Assembly: GCA_937888615.1 (NCBI GenBank)
Contig: CALABZ010000426.1
Coordinates: 1-7,362 of the forward strand
Source: an uncultured Lentisphaeria bacterium
GTDB taxonomy: Bacteria > Verrucomicrobiota > Lentisphaeria > Victivallales > Victivallaceae
Reading direction: 5' to 3'
Length of the DNA: 7,362 nucleotides
Part shown: one piece after another, positions 1-5,935 of the stretch
Numbering within the stretch: position 1 is the first letter of the stretch
Layout: every line of letters begins with the position of its first letter
Program-made: the position numbers and the translations under genes
Notes under the pieces: model-generated
What the model was told of the DNA's origin: nothing
Databases searched by the model: none
The model's input: only the letters and a program-made list of their open reading frames with translations

Positions 1-1
1 G

Positions 2-565
2 GAGAAATACGTTTGCATTGCAACGATGGCAAGCTCCCAATGCAAGTTTTGGAACAATCCCTCCGGCTGGCGCGAAACCATTCTCTATCTCAAATCGAAG
101 GGCTATCGCGTCCTCTGCATCGATAAAATGCCGGAATTCGGCTCCGATTTCACATGGAACCACATTCCGTGGGGATGCGAGGACTTCACCGGAAGTCTGC
201 CGTTGCAGGAACGGATCGACCTCATCAGGAATGCCGATATGTTCATCGGGCTTTCGTCCGGCTTGAGCTGGCTGGCGTGGTGTTGCCGTGTTCCGGTGAT
301 TCTCATCTCCGGTTTCACCGATCCCGTCAACGAGTTTGAAACGCCGTACCGCGTCCAGAACGCAACCGTCTGCCACGGCTGTTGGAACGATATGCGGTGC
401 GAATTCAATCACTTCGATTATCTCTGGTGTCCGCACAAGAAAGATGCGAAGGACAAATTCGAATGCACCAAGGCGATCACTTCAAAAATGGTGATAAAAC
501 AAATCGACCGGATTATGGAAAGGAGCGCGCATGGAAGAGATCACAGCGAATCTGCTGGTCAATAA
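2..565 (+). CDS. TibC/Aah-type (BAHT) protein O-heptosyltransferase, 3' part, cut by window edge
   Basis: This is the C-terminal 187 residues of a glycosyltransferase of the autotransporter strand-loop-strand O-heptosyltransferase family, whose known members move heptose from ADP-heptose onto Ser/Thr of secreted adhesins in the cytoplasm. The frame is open to the left edge, and the residues before the first ATG (26) already read KYVCIA, a family-like stretch, so that ATG is internal. Numbering from that Met, visible hallmarks are CKFWNNPSGW near residue 6, the sugar-nucleotide pocket region IGLSSGLSWLAW followed by PVILISGFTDP and NEFETPYRV (residues 74-110), then CHGCW with further cysteines in LWCP and FECT (C116, C119, C135, C147). 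These match the iron-binding finger of TibC-like enzymes. The last residues (RSAHGRDHSESAGQ) are read through the start of the next gene, with a 35-base overlap that suggests translational coupling. Family members are about 400 residues, so roughly half is missing. The family call is firm; the substrate is inferred from neighbours. Confidence 0.85.
   Translation, partial: EKYVCIATMASSQCKFWNNPSGWRETILYLKSKGYRVLCIDKMPEFGSDFTWNHIPWGCEDFTGSLPLQERIDLIRNADMFIGLSSGLSWLAWCCRVPVILISGFTDPVNEFETPYRVQNATVCHGCWNDMRCEFNHFDYLWCPHKKDAKDKFECTKAITSKMVIKQIDRIMERSAHGRDHSESAGQ
521..525 (+). promoter_or_regulatory. Ribosome binding site AGGAG for the collagen-like fibre gene
   Basis: AGGAG lies five bases before the ATG at 531, inside the 3' end of the heptosyltransferase gene. 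It fixes the start of the fibre gene and makes the 35-base overlap of the two genes credible. Confidence 0.75.
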
Positions 566-2501
566 ACTTTCGACCACACTGATTGACGATTCCAAAAAGG
601 CGACCACGGTTTTCCCGATGATTTTCCGGGGAATGCCGATAAAACTGATCCTGAAAATCTTCAACGCAACCGGACTTCCGTATCCGACCGCCGAATTGGA
701 AGGGAAAACATGGAAGCTGGTGGTTTCCAATGTGTGGAATCCGGACAAAACACCTCAGCTGATTTCGACCGATATTTCCGTGTCCAAAAATGAAATCCAT
801 GTCATTTTGGATGAAACGAACACGGAAGAGCTGGTCGCCGTAATCGGCGCACAGGAGAGCGTCTCGCTGGGTGCGGAGCTGATCGGAATTGATGCCGGCG
901 AAAGCAAGCCGTCCGCGATTCTGCAATTCGGATTGGCGGTCCACAACCGGCGCGGCGGAACCGGAGTTCCCGTTCCAGTCGGTGACGATGCGATTTCTGA
1001 AACTCAGATTTACTCGCTGTTGAATGCCGGATTCGCCTCGGAATTCAGTGTGGACGGTCTGTCGTGGCATGTCAGTCAAAACGACTCGGATGTTTACTGG
1101 CGTTTCCGGAATGCCCAAACGCCAAACGGACAATGGTCCGCTCCGATGCTTCTGCCGAAGGGGGAACGCGGAGAACGTGGCGAAAAAGGCGAGACCGGAG
1201 ATCAGGGCGAACAGGGCATCCAAGGTGTTCAAGGGGAAAAAGGGGACACCGGGGAACAGGGCATTCAAGGAATTCAGGGCGCGAAAGGCGACACCGGGCT
1301 TGCGTTTCGGGTTGATGCGACCGGCTCTTTTACGGATCGGGACGCTTACGACGATGAAGCGGAAAATTTCGGATTTCTCGACATTGATTCCGGGAATGTG
1401 TACCTGAAACTTTCCGCCGCATCGGGCGATTGGTCGGCGGCGATTCCATTTCGGGGACCGCAGGGTGAAATCGGACCGCGTGGCGAAAAGGGCGACGCAG
1501 GCTCGAAAGGCGATCAAGGCGAACGCGGCGAAAAAGGCGAGACCGGAGATCAAGGGCCGCAGGGCATTCAGGGAATTCAAGGCGAGACCGGGGCGCAGGG
1601 AATCAAAGGCGATCAGGGAGAACGCGGCGAAGCCTTTACAATTGACGCGGCTGGAACGCTGGCGGAACGCGATGCTCACGATGACGCCGCCGCCAATTTT
1701 TCCTTTATGGATACAGTTACTGGAAATCTCTATGTAAAACTCTCCGATGTTGATGCCGACTGGTCGGCGGCAATCCCATTCCGCGGACCGCAGGGTGAAA
1801 AGGGCGACCAAGGCATTCAGGGGGAGACCGGCGAACAGGGATTGCAGGGCATCCAAGGGGAAAAAGGCGAAACCGGAGCCCAGGGGCCGCAGGGTGAACA
1901 AGGAATTCAGGGTGTTCAGGGAATTCAGGGCGAGACCGGCGAAACGGGGCCACAGGGCGACCGTGGCGAAACCGGACCGCAAGGGGAGCAAGGAATTCAG
2001 GGTATCCAAGGCGAAAAAGGCGAGACCGGGGAACAAGGTCCCAAAGGTGATATCGGCGAGACCGGACCGCAGGGCGAACAGGGTATCCAAGGCATTCAAG
2101 GGGAAACCGGCGAACAGGGGTTGCGCGGCTACACCGGACCGGCCGGGCCGCAAGGCGTTTCAGGCGAACCGGGCGCGGACGGGCGCGGGTTTGACGATCA
2201 ATCGTTCCCCACCGTTCAACCGGCCATCCTGATTGTCGCCAACGACACCGTGCGCGGCGTTTCCCTCGGCGAAGAGGGACAGGTCTTGGGCATTCAGGGC
2301 GGACAGCTTGTCTGGCTGACCGTCAATACCGGTTCGGAGGATTCGCCACTGGCTGAATTCGCCTTCAACACGGTCAACGCCAATCTGCTCCGTTCGCCGT
2401 CGCTTTCGGGCGGCGGAACCGGGAACGGCCTTGCCGGAATGCCGGAAGTGACCATCCCGGAAGCCGATTCCGATTCGACCACCAATTACCCGATTGTATA
2501 A
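531..2501 (+). CDS. Collagen-like phage fibre protein with two 50-residue punctuating modules
   Basis: This 656-residue protein is probably a trimeric virion fibre (tail, baseplate or head). Residues 1-210 form a non-repetitive, beta-rich N-terminal region; its layout is reminiscent of phage upper-baseplate (BppU-like) attachment domains, which is only an inference. Next come Gly-X-Y blocks of 16, 20 and 45 triplets (residues 211-258, 309-368, 419-553), 81 in all, of the GEQ/GIQ/GEK/GET type typical of bacterial and phage collagens. Two homologous 50-residue modules interrupt them (259-308 and 369-418). The C-terminal 100 residues carry GQVLGIQGGQLVW (583-595), a phage-fibre-like motif also seen in the LamG protein downstream, and a Gly/Ser-rich tail. 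The start has a good RBS; the stop TAA is followed 15 bases later by the next gene. Low proline and many charged or Gln residues fit a bacterial collagen triple helix rather than a eukaryotic one. Fourteen triplets have Thr at position Y, possible O-glycosylation sites given the upstream enzyme. Confidence 0.88.
   Translation: MEEITANLLVNKLSTTLIDDSKKATTVFPMIFRGMPIKLILKIFNATGLPYPTAELEGKTWKLVVSNVWNPDKTPQLISTDISVSKNEIHVILDETNTEELVAVIGAQESVSLGAELIGIDAGESKPSAILQFGLAVHNRRGGTGVPVPVGDDAISETQIYSLLNAGFASEFSVDGLSWHVSQNDSDVYWRFRNAQTPNGQWSAPMLLPKGERGERGEKGETGDQGEQGIQGVQGEKGDTGEQGIQGIQGAKGDTGLAFRVDATGSFTDRDAYDDEAENFGFLDIDSGNVYLKLSAASGDWSAAIPFRGPQGEIGPRGEKGDAGSKGDQGERGEKGETGDQGPQGIQGIQGETGAQGIKGDQGERGEAFTIDAAGTLAERDAHDDAAANFSFMDTVTGNLYVKLSDVDADWSAAIPFRGPQGEKGDQGIQGETGEQGLQGIQGEKGETGAQGPQGEQGIQGVQGIQGETGETGPQGDRGETGPQGEQGIQGIQGEKGETGEQGPKGDIGETGPQGEQGIQGIQGETGEQGLRGYTGPAGPQGVSGEPGADGRGFDDQSFPTVQPAILIVANDTVRGVSLGEEGQVLGIQGGQLVWLTVNTGSEDSPLAEFAFNTVNANLLRSPSLSGGGTGNGLAGMPEVTIPEADSDSTTNYPIV
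1161..1304 (+). repeat. Collagen-like Gly-X-Y block 1 (16 triplets)
   Basis: Sixteen uninterrupted Gly-X-Y triplets (GER, GEK, GET, GDQ, GIQ and similar), ending in GLA just before the first punctuating module. The glycine codons vary (GGC/GGG/GGA/GGT), so the protein repeat is cleaner than the DNA repeat. Confidence 0.93.
1305..1454 (+). repeat. Punctuating module copy 1 (50 codons)
   Basis: Encodes residues 259-308, from FRVDATG to DWSAAIPFR. It is 29/50 identical by hand alignment, with no gaps, to the copy at 1635-1784. Shared positions include F.(V/I)DA.G, RDA.DD, NF.F.D, GN.Y.KLS and DWSAAIPFR. Confidence 0.9.
1455..1634 (+). repeat. Collagen-like Gly-X-Y block 2 (20 triplets)
   Basis: Twenty uninterrupted triplets running from GPQ to GEA, directly followed by the second punctuating module. 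The DNA contains repeated words such as GGCGAAAAAGGCGAGACCGG shared with block 1, making it a candidate for slippage or recombination. Confidence 0.93.
1635..1784 (+). repeat. Punctuating module copy 2 (50 codons)
   Basis: Encodes residues 369-418, from FTIDAAG to DWSAAIPFR. It has the same length and collagen junctions as copy 1. The 3' end is nearly identical at the DNA level (TGGTCGGCGGC near both ends), which suggests duplication of a module plus collagen unit. Confidence 0.9.
1785..2189 (+). repeat. Collagen-like Gly-X-Y block 3 (45 triplets)
   Basis: Forty-five uninterrupted triplets from GPQ to GRG, the longest collagen stretch here. Eight are GET and one GYT, and GEQ-GIQ-GIQ-type runs recur. 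The last triplets become richer in Pro (GPA, GPQ, GEP), as is common near a trimer-nucleating C-terminal domain. Confidence 0.93.
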
Positions 2502-2516
2502 CCATCAGGAGCGAAA

Positions 2517-4685
2517 ATGATTTTTTCCAACATCGATTTCACTTTGAAATATCTTAACCCGTCCGCCGCTGAAAACGGCGATGGCGCGTCCCCGGAAACG
2601 CCGATGAATGTGTTTCCGGAAAACATCGCCGATCTCGGCAACAACACCGCGTGGATCATCCGGCGAACCGCCGAAACATCATCGGCGCTTCTGCCTCGCG
2701 GAAGCAACGGCGATGTTCAGAACATTCTGTTTATCGGGATGCCGAAGAACACCGACAAGTATTGGGGCCTGATGCCAACCATCGCACAGGAGGCATGGGG
2801 TGCTGACGAAGCCGAATACGCCAACATCCGCGCCGACACCGGCACGGAACCGTGGGGCGACGAATATTCCTTCAGCCTGACGGCGGGGAAAACGTTCATG
2901 CTCCACCGGATTTACCTCTTCCGGGACAACACTCCGGCCTATATGCCGATTTTCAAGTTTCCGGCCGGAGATTATACAGCGGAGATTTCCATCGAACACT
3001 GCAAGTTCGGAGCCAAGGGCGTCAATCTCGACCTTGAGACGTTCACGGAATCGACCAACAGTTCCAGTTGCAAATCGTATTTGCACGTCAACACGGCGCA
3101 TGTGTTTTCCATGCACGACTGCATCGTCAACGTCGTCAACGGCGGCGATGATTACTACGGCGAAAGCAACAATCCGGTCAACGTCTACAACGCAAGTTTC
3201 ATCTCCGTTTCCGGGATTGAAGTTTTCGCCACCACCAGCCAGTATGACGGGAACTACGGTCCGGGCAGCGGAACGATGCTCAATTTTTCCAACGGCTCAT
3301 GGGGCGGCGCGTACACCGATTATCAGAATATCCACTTCCACATTCTGGTCAACGGCTCGTGGGGGTGCATCCCGAACCTTTTTTATTCCGCCGTCAACGA
3401 TTACTGTCTGCTCCGGAATATGTCCGCCGCGATTGAGACGCGCAAGCTCGGCACGGACAACCCGACAATGTACAGCATCGGACAGGGCATGATCCGCAGT
3501 CACGGCAGCCGGGAGTTTCAGATTGAAAACATCACGGTAAACTTGCCGAAATGCTGGCGGATCACCGAAAACGGCCGCGCGGTTTCCATCTCCGGCTGGG
3601 GCAACAGCACCATTCCCGGTCACAGCAAATCGGTTAAAAACGTCACCATTAACATGGCCGAAACGGACGGCGTCGACAGCGAGAAAAACGGCAATTACTA
3701 CGACTGGGTGAAATACGGAAGCGGCGACCTCAATCAGTATCCGTATTTTTCCGCGCTGGAACTTTCTTTTTCGGAAAAAAGCTACAATGAGGGCGCATGG
3801 GAGCCGGTTGTCGTGAGCGGCGTCACGGTCAACCATCCGCACGGCGTGGCGCTCTACGGCTACGGCTGTCAGATTCGCAACTGCAATCTCAAGGGAACGA
3901 TCCGGTTGCGCCGGTGCATCGCCGACATCGGAACGCTGGAGAGCTACTATCCCGGATACGCGCTGTTTGCGGCCGAAGCAACCACACTCAAAGTCGGGAC
4001 GCTGACGCTGGGCAAGGAGAACGCCTCCGTCACCGGAGGCGCGGACGATCCCGCCGTGGGATCGCGCTACACCGACGCCGGATTCATCTATGTCGCCACG
4101 TCCAACGGTGCGCTCAAAAGCAATATCGGCGATACCGCTACCAACATCTGGAACGGGTACAACTTCATCTGCGCCAATGAAATCGATTCCGGCCATTACA
4201 CCTGTCGTTCAGTGAACTACATCTGCGACACGTGGAACGCCCGACGCACCGGAGGCGCGCCCGCCGTGCTCAAGTTCACCAGTTCGGCGGACGGATCGGG
4301 CGGCATGTCGCTCGGACGCGCTCCGTTCCGGGGACTCACCGTAACGCCGTCCGCAACCGGGATGCACACCTTTACACTGCATCTGGCCGCCAAAGGGCTG
4401 ACTTCGCTCGCGGACCTCAACCGGAAACTGATCGTCCAGCTGACGGTCCCCCGCGCCAACGGAACCGGCGAGACATTTTACAGTCCCGTCGCGGGACAGT
4501 GGCTGGACGATTCCGGTGCGGAATGGATCAACGATTCCGAAATGGAACAGCGAAAACTGGTGATTCCGGTCAACATCACCGAGTTGGGAGCCATTGATGT
4601 GAAAATCCATTACCAACTCTACTCCGCCAGCGGCTACGTCTATCTTGATCCCGCCGTGGAACTCACTCCGGCGGCCGGTGAATGA
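2517..4685 (+). CDS. Predicted right-handed beta-helix phage spike/fibre protein
   Basis: This 722-residue protein is probably a virion-surface spike or receptor-binding protein. The opening YLNPSAAENGDGASPETP resembles the start of pectate-lyase-like beta-helix proteins (a strand, then a Gly/Asp/Ser loop, then a regular ladder). Residues roughly 60-560 contain many short beta-strand stretches divided by Asn/Gly turns, for example ILFIGMP, VFSMHDCIVNVVNGG, FQIENITVNLP, VKNVTINMA and VVVSGVTVNHP, with inward-pointing aliphatic residues and Asn turns as in such coils. From about residue 580 it changes to a beta-sandwich-like C-terminal part (MHTFTLHLAAKG, LIVQLTVPRANG, KLVIPVNITELG, IDVKIHYQL). 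I see no catalytic signature, so enzymatic activity on a polysaccharide is possible but not shown. AGGAG at 2507-2511 supports the start. The stop overlaps the next gene's start as ATGA. Beta-helices are the known target fold of TibC-like heptosyltransferases, which makes it a possible substrate of the upstream enzyme. Confidence 0.68.
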   Translation: MIFSNIDFTLKYLNPSAAENGDGASPETPMNVFPENIADLGNNTAWIIRRTAETSSALLPRGSNGDVQNILFIGMPKNTDKYWGLMPTIAQEAWGADEAEYANIRADTGTEPWGDEYSFSLTAGKTFMLHRIYLFRDNTPAYMPIFKFPAGDYTAEISIEHCKFGAKGVNLDLETFTESTNSSSCKSYLHVNTAHVFSMHDCIVNVVNGGDDYYGESNNPVNVYNASFISVSGIEVFATTSQYDGNYGPGSGTMLNFSNGSWGGAYTDYQNIHFHILVNGSWGCIPNLFYSAVNDYCLLRNMSAAIETRKLGTDNPTMYSIGQGMIRSHGSREFQIENITVNLPKCWRITENGRAVSISGWGNSTIPGHSKSVKNVTINMAETDGVDSEKNGNYYDWVKYGSGDLNQYPYFSALELSFSEKSYNEGAWEPVVVSGVTVNHPHGVALYGYGCQIRNCNLKGTIRLRRCIADIGTLESYYPGYALFAAEATTLKVGTLTLGKENASVTGGADDPAVGSRYTDAGFIYVATSNGALKSNIGDTATNIWNGYNFICANEIDSGHYTCRSVNYICDTWNARRTGGAPAVLKFTSSADGSGGMSLGRAPFRGLTVTPSATGMHTFTLHLAAKGLTSLADLNRKLIVQLTVPRANGTGETFYSPVAGQWLDDSGAEWINDSEMEQRKLVIPVNITELGAIDVKIHYQLYSASGYVYLDPAVELTPAAGE

Positions 4686-5530
4686 TGAACCGCCGGGTGT
4701 CGATGATCCGGCTGAGTCAGGCGCAGTATGACGCGCTGACGGCCAAAGACGCCGACGCTCTCTACTTCACCGGGGACACATGCCGGATTTACCGGGGAAC
4801 GGACTGCTACTCTCTGGAACGCAGTCCGATTCTCGATCCCGGCAACGGTCAGCCCGGACAGGTTTTGATCAAAACCTCCAACGGGTATGCCTGGGCGTGG
4901 GCGTCGCAGTTTCAGACCGGTTATGAACTGGTGCTTTGCCTGCCGCTTTCGACGGATGCAACCGCCGCCGATACCGGACAGACCATCACCAAGACCGGAG
5001 CGCCGGTTTATGTGTATGACGGGATTCTGCAACGCGCCTGTCTGGAACTGGACGGCGGCAGTTTCCTCACCGTTTCTCCGTTGGGACTGCCGGAGGGGAT
5101 GCATTCACGTTCCCTTGCGGTATGGGCGAAAAGCGATGCACCGGTTGCGACCAACAAGTGCATCTTCTCCTACGGTTCGCAAGGGGCGAACAAAACCTTC
5201 GGTCTTTCCCTGTTGGCGGAAAATGCCGTCGGGACGGTCGGCGGAGGCGGTACGGATTTCCAAACCCTGACCGATGCCGGAGCAGTTGACCAGACCGTCT
5301 GGAATCACTACTGCGTCACCAACGACGGGATCGTTGAAAAGCTGTATGTCAACGGCGTTTTCATGACCGCCAACAATCTCCAGCGAGACACGGTGGCCTC
5401 CTTCTGCCGTGTCGGGACATGGATCACCGGGGCGACCGCCTCCAACAATTTTGTCGGCGGAATTGCCGATCTCCGGCTGTACAACGGGGTGCTCTCAGCC
5501 GAAGAAATCACCACACTTGCAACCCCATAG
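4682..5530 (+). CDS. Phage fibre protein with LamG/concanavalin A-like lectin domain
   Basis: This 282-residue protein has three parts. Residues 11-44 (QAQYDALTAKDADALYF...DT.RIYRG) form a short module shared with the 189-residue fibre protein downstream. Residues 59-73 (GQVLIKTSNGYAWAW) form a linker motif common in phage fibres. Residues about 81-282 form a LamG-type jelly roll: the opening LVLCLPLSTDAT, RSLAVWAKSD (143-152), VWNHYCVTNDG (206-216), KLYVNG (220-225) and the closing FVGGIADLRLYNGVLSAEEI (257-276) are classic marks. LamG folds usually bind glycans or proteins, so a role in host-surface recognition is likely; the ligand is unknown. The first ATG overlaps the upstream stop (ATGA) and has no clear RBS, implying coupled translation. 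Starts at 4685 and 4703 are possible; the conserved module begins just after the latter. Confidence 0.85.
   Translation: MMNRRVSMIRLSQAQYDALTAKDADALYFTGDTCRIYRGTDCYSLERSPILDPGNGQPGQVLIKTSNGYAWAWASQFQTGYELVLCLPLSTDATAADTGQTITKTGAPVYVYDGILQRACLELDGGSFLTVSPLGLPEGMHSRSLAVWAKSDAPVATNKCIFSYGSQGANKTFGLSLLAENAVGTVGGGGTDFQTLTDAGAVDQTVWNHYCVTNDGIVEKLYVNGVFMTANNLQRDTVASFCRVGTWITGATASNNFVGGIADLRLYNGVLSAEEITTLATP
4712..4813 (+). repeat. Shared N-terminal Q-Y-x-A-L...IY-x-G module, copy in the LamG protein
   Basis: Encodes residues 11-44. By hand it is 15/34 identical without gaps to residues 10-43 of the 189-residue protein at 5936-6505. The conserved core is AQY.AL..K...A.YF..DT..IY.G....S. It probably docks both fibres to the same virion part, which is an inference from its N-terminal position in both. 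Confidence 0.7.
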
Positions 5531-5536
5531 AAAGGG
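5531..5536 (+). promoter_or_regulatory. Ribosome binding site AAAGGG for the DUF2190-type gene
   Basis: AAAGGG follows directly after the LamG stop codon and sits eight bases before ATG 5545. It selects this start over an in-frame ATG at 5419, which lies inside the LamG gene. Confidence 0.6.
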
Positions 5537-5544
5537 CAAAACAC

Positions 5545-5910
5545 ATGCCAAAAGCAAGATTCGTCCAACGGGCGGAATCGGTCGATTTCACGCCGAACCG
5601 CGACATCGAGTCGGGAGAAGTCGTCCGGCTCGGCAACCTGATCGGAGTGGCAAAACTTCCGATTCAAGCCGGGGAACTCGGCACACTCGCACTCTCCGGC
5701 GTATTCGATCTCCCTAAAACCGTCGGGCTGTCGTTTCCGGTCGGAAGCGCAGTTTACTGGAATTCCGGGGCGCTCTCCCCGTCCGGTGGTGTGCTTCTCG
5801 GACTCGCAGTCAAATCCGCGCCGGGGGAAAGCTCCTCCGTTCGTATTCTCCTCAACTACAATGGCAATGATTCGACCACCGACGACGGCGGCGAATGGCA
5901 GTCCCTCTAA
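5545..5910 (+). CDS. DUF2190-family capsid cement/decoration protein
   Basis: This 121-residue protein resembles the DUF2190 phage family, small beta-barrel-type proteins that decorate or cement capsids (sometimes mislabelled as recombinases). The recognisable pattern is FVQ near the N-terminus, then SGEVVRLGNLIGVA (a strand pair with the family's 'V..G.L.GVA' core), AGELGTLALSGVFDLPK, then VGSAVYW followed by a Gly-rich turn and LLGLAVKSAPG, ending in VRILLN. Family members are typically about 100-120 residues, so it appears complete. An acidic tail (NDSTTDDGGEW) follows the conserved part. The start at 5545 is chosen because it has an RBS and because MPKARFVQ matches the usual family beginning. 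DUF2190 genes usually lie in the head module near the major capsid gene, so its position between two fibre genes is unusual. Confidence 0.82.
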   Translation: MPKARFVQRAESVDFTPNRDIESGEVVRLGNLIGVAKLPIQAGELGTLALSGVFDLPKTVGLSFPVGSAVYWNSGALSPSGGVLLGLAVKSAPGESSSVRILLNYNGNDSTTDDGGEWQSL

Positions 5911-5935
5911 CCAAACACAGAAAGGTTGATTCATC

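Noticed and set aside
26..565. Complete 179-residue gene starting at ATG 26
   Set aside because: The frame is open to the window edge, the residues before this Met fit the heptosyltransferase family, and no RBS precedes it, so the gene is cut by the window rather than short.
513..2153. Antisense open frame of 546 codons across the collagen region
   Set aside because: Its protein is a low-complexity echo (repeating LNALxxLFALRSG-like words) of the Gly-X-Y codons on the opposite strand. The sense frame has a clear RBS, collagen pattern and modules.
1161..2189. CRISPR-like or tandem-repeat array
   Set aside because: The periodicity is nine bases (Gly-X-Y codons) with variable spelling, not identical direct repeats with unique spacers of equal length.
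1747..2232. Second + strand frame of 161 codons overlapping the collagen tract
   Set aside because: It is a shifted reading of the repeats giving an Arg/Lys/Ala-rich product, and it lacks independent support.
3297..4196. Antisense open frame of 299 codons inside the beta-helix gene
   Set aside because: It is Val/Asp/Arg-rich in the way that complements of GC-biased codons are, with no recognisable domain, and it lies wholly within a better-supported sense gene.
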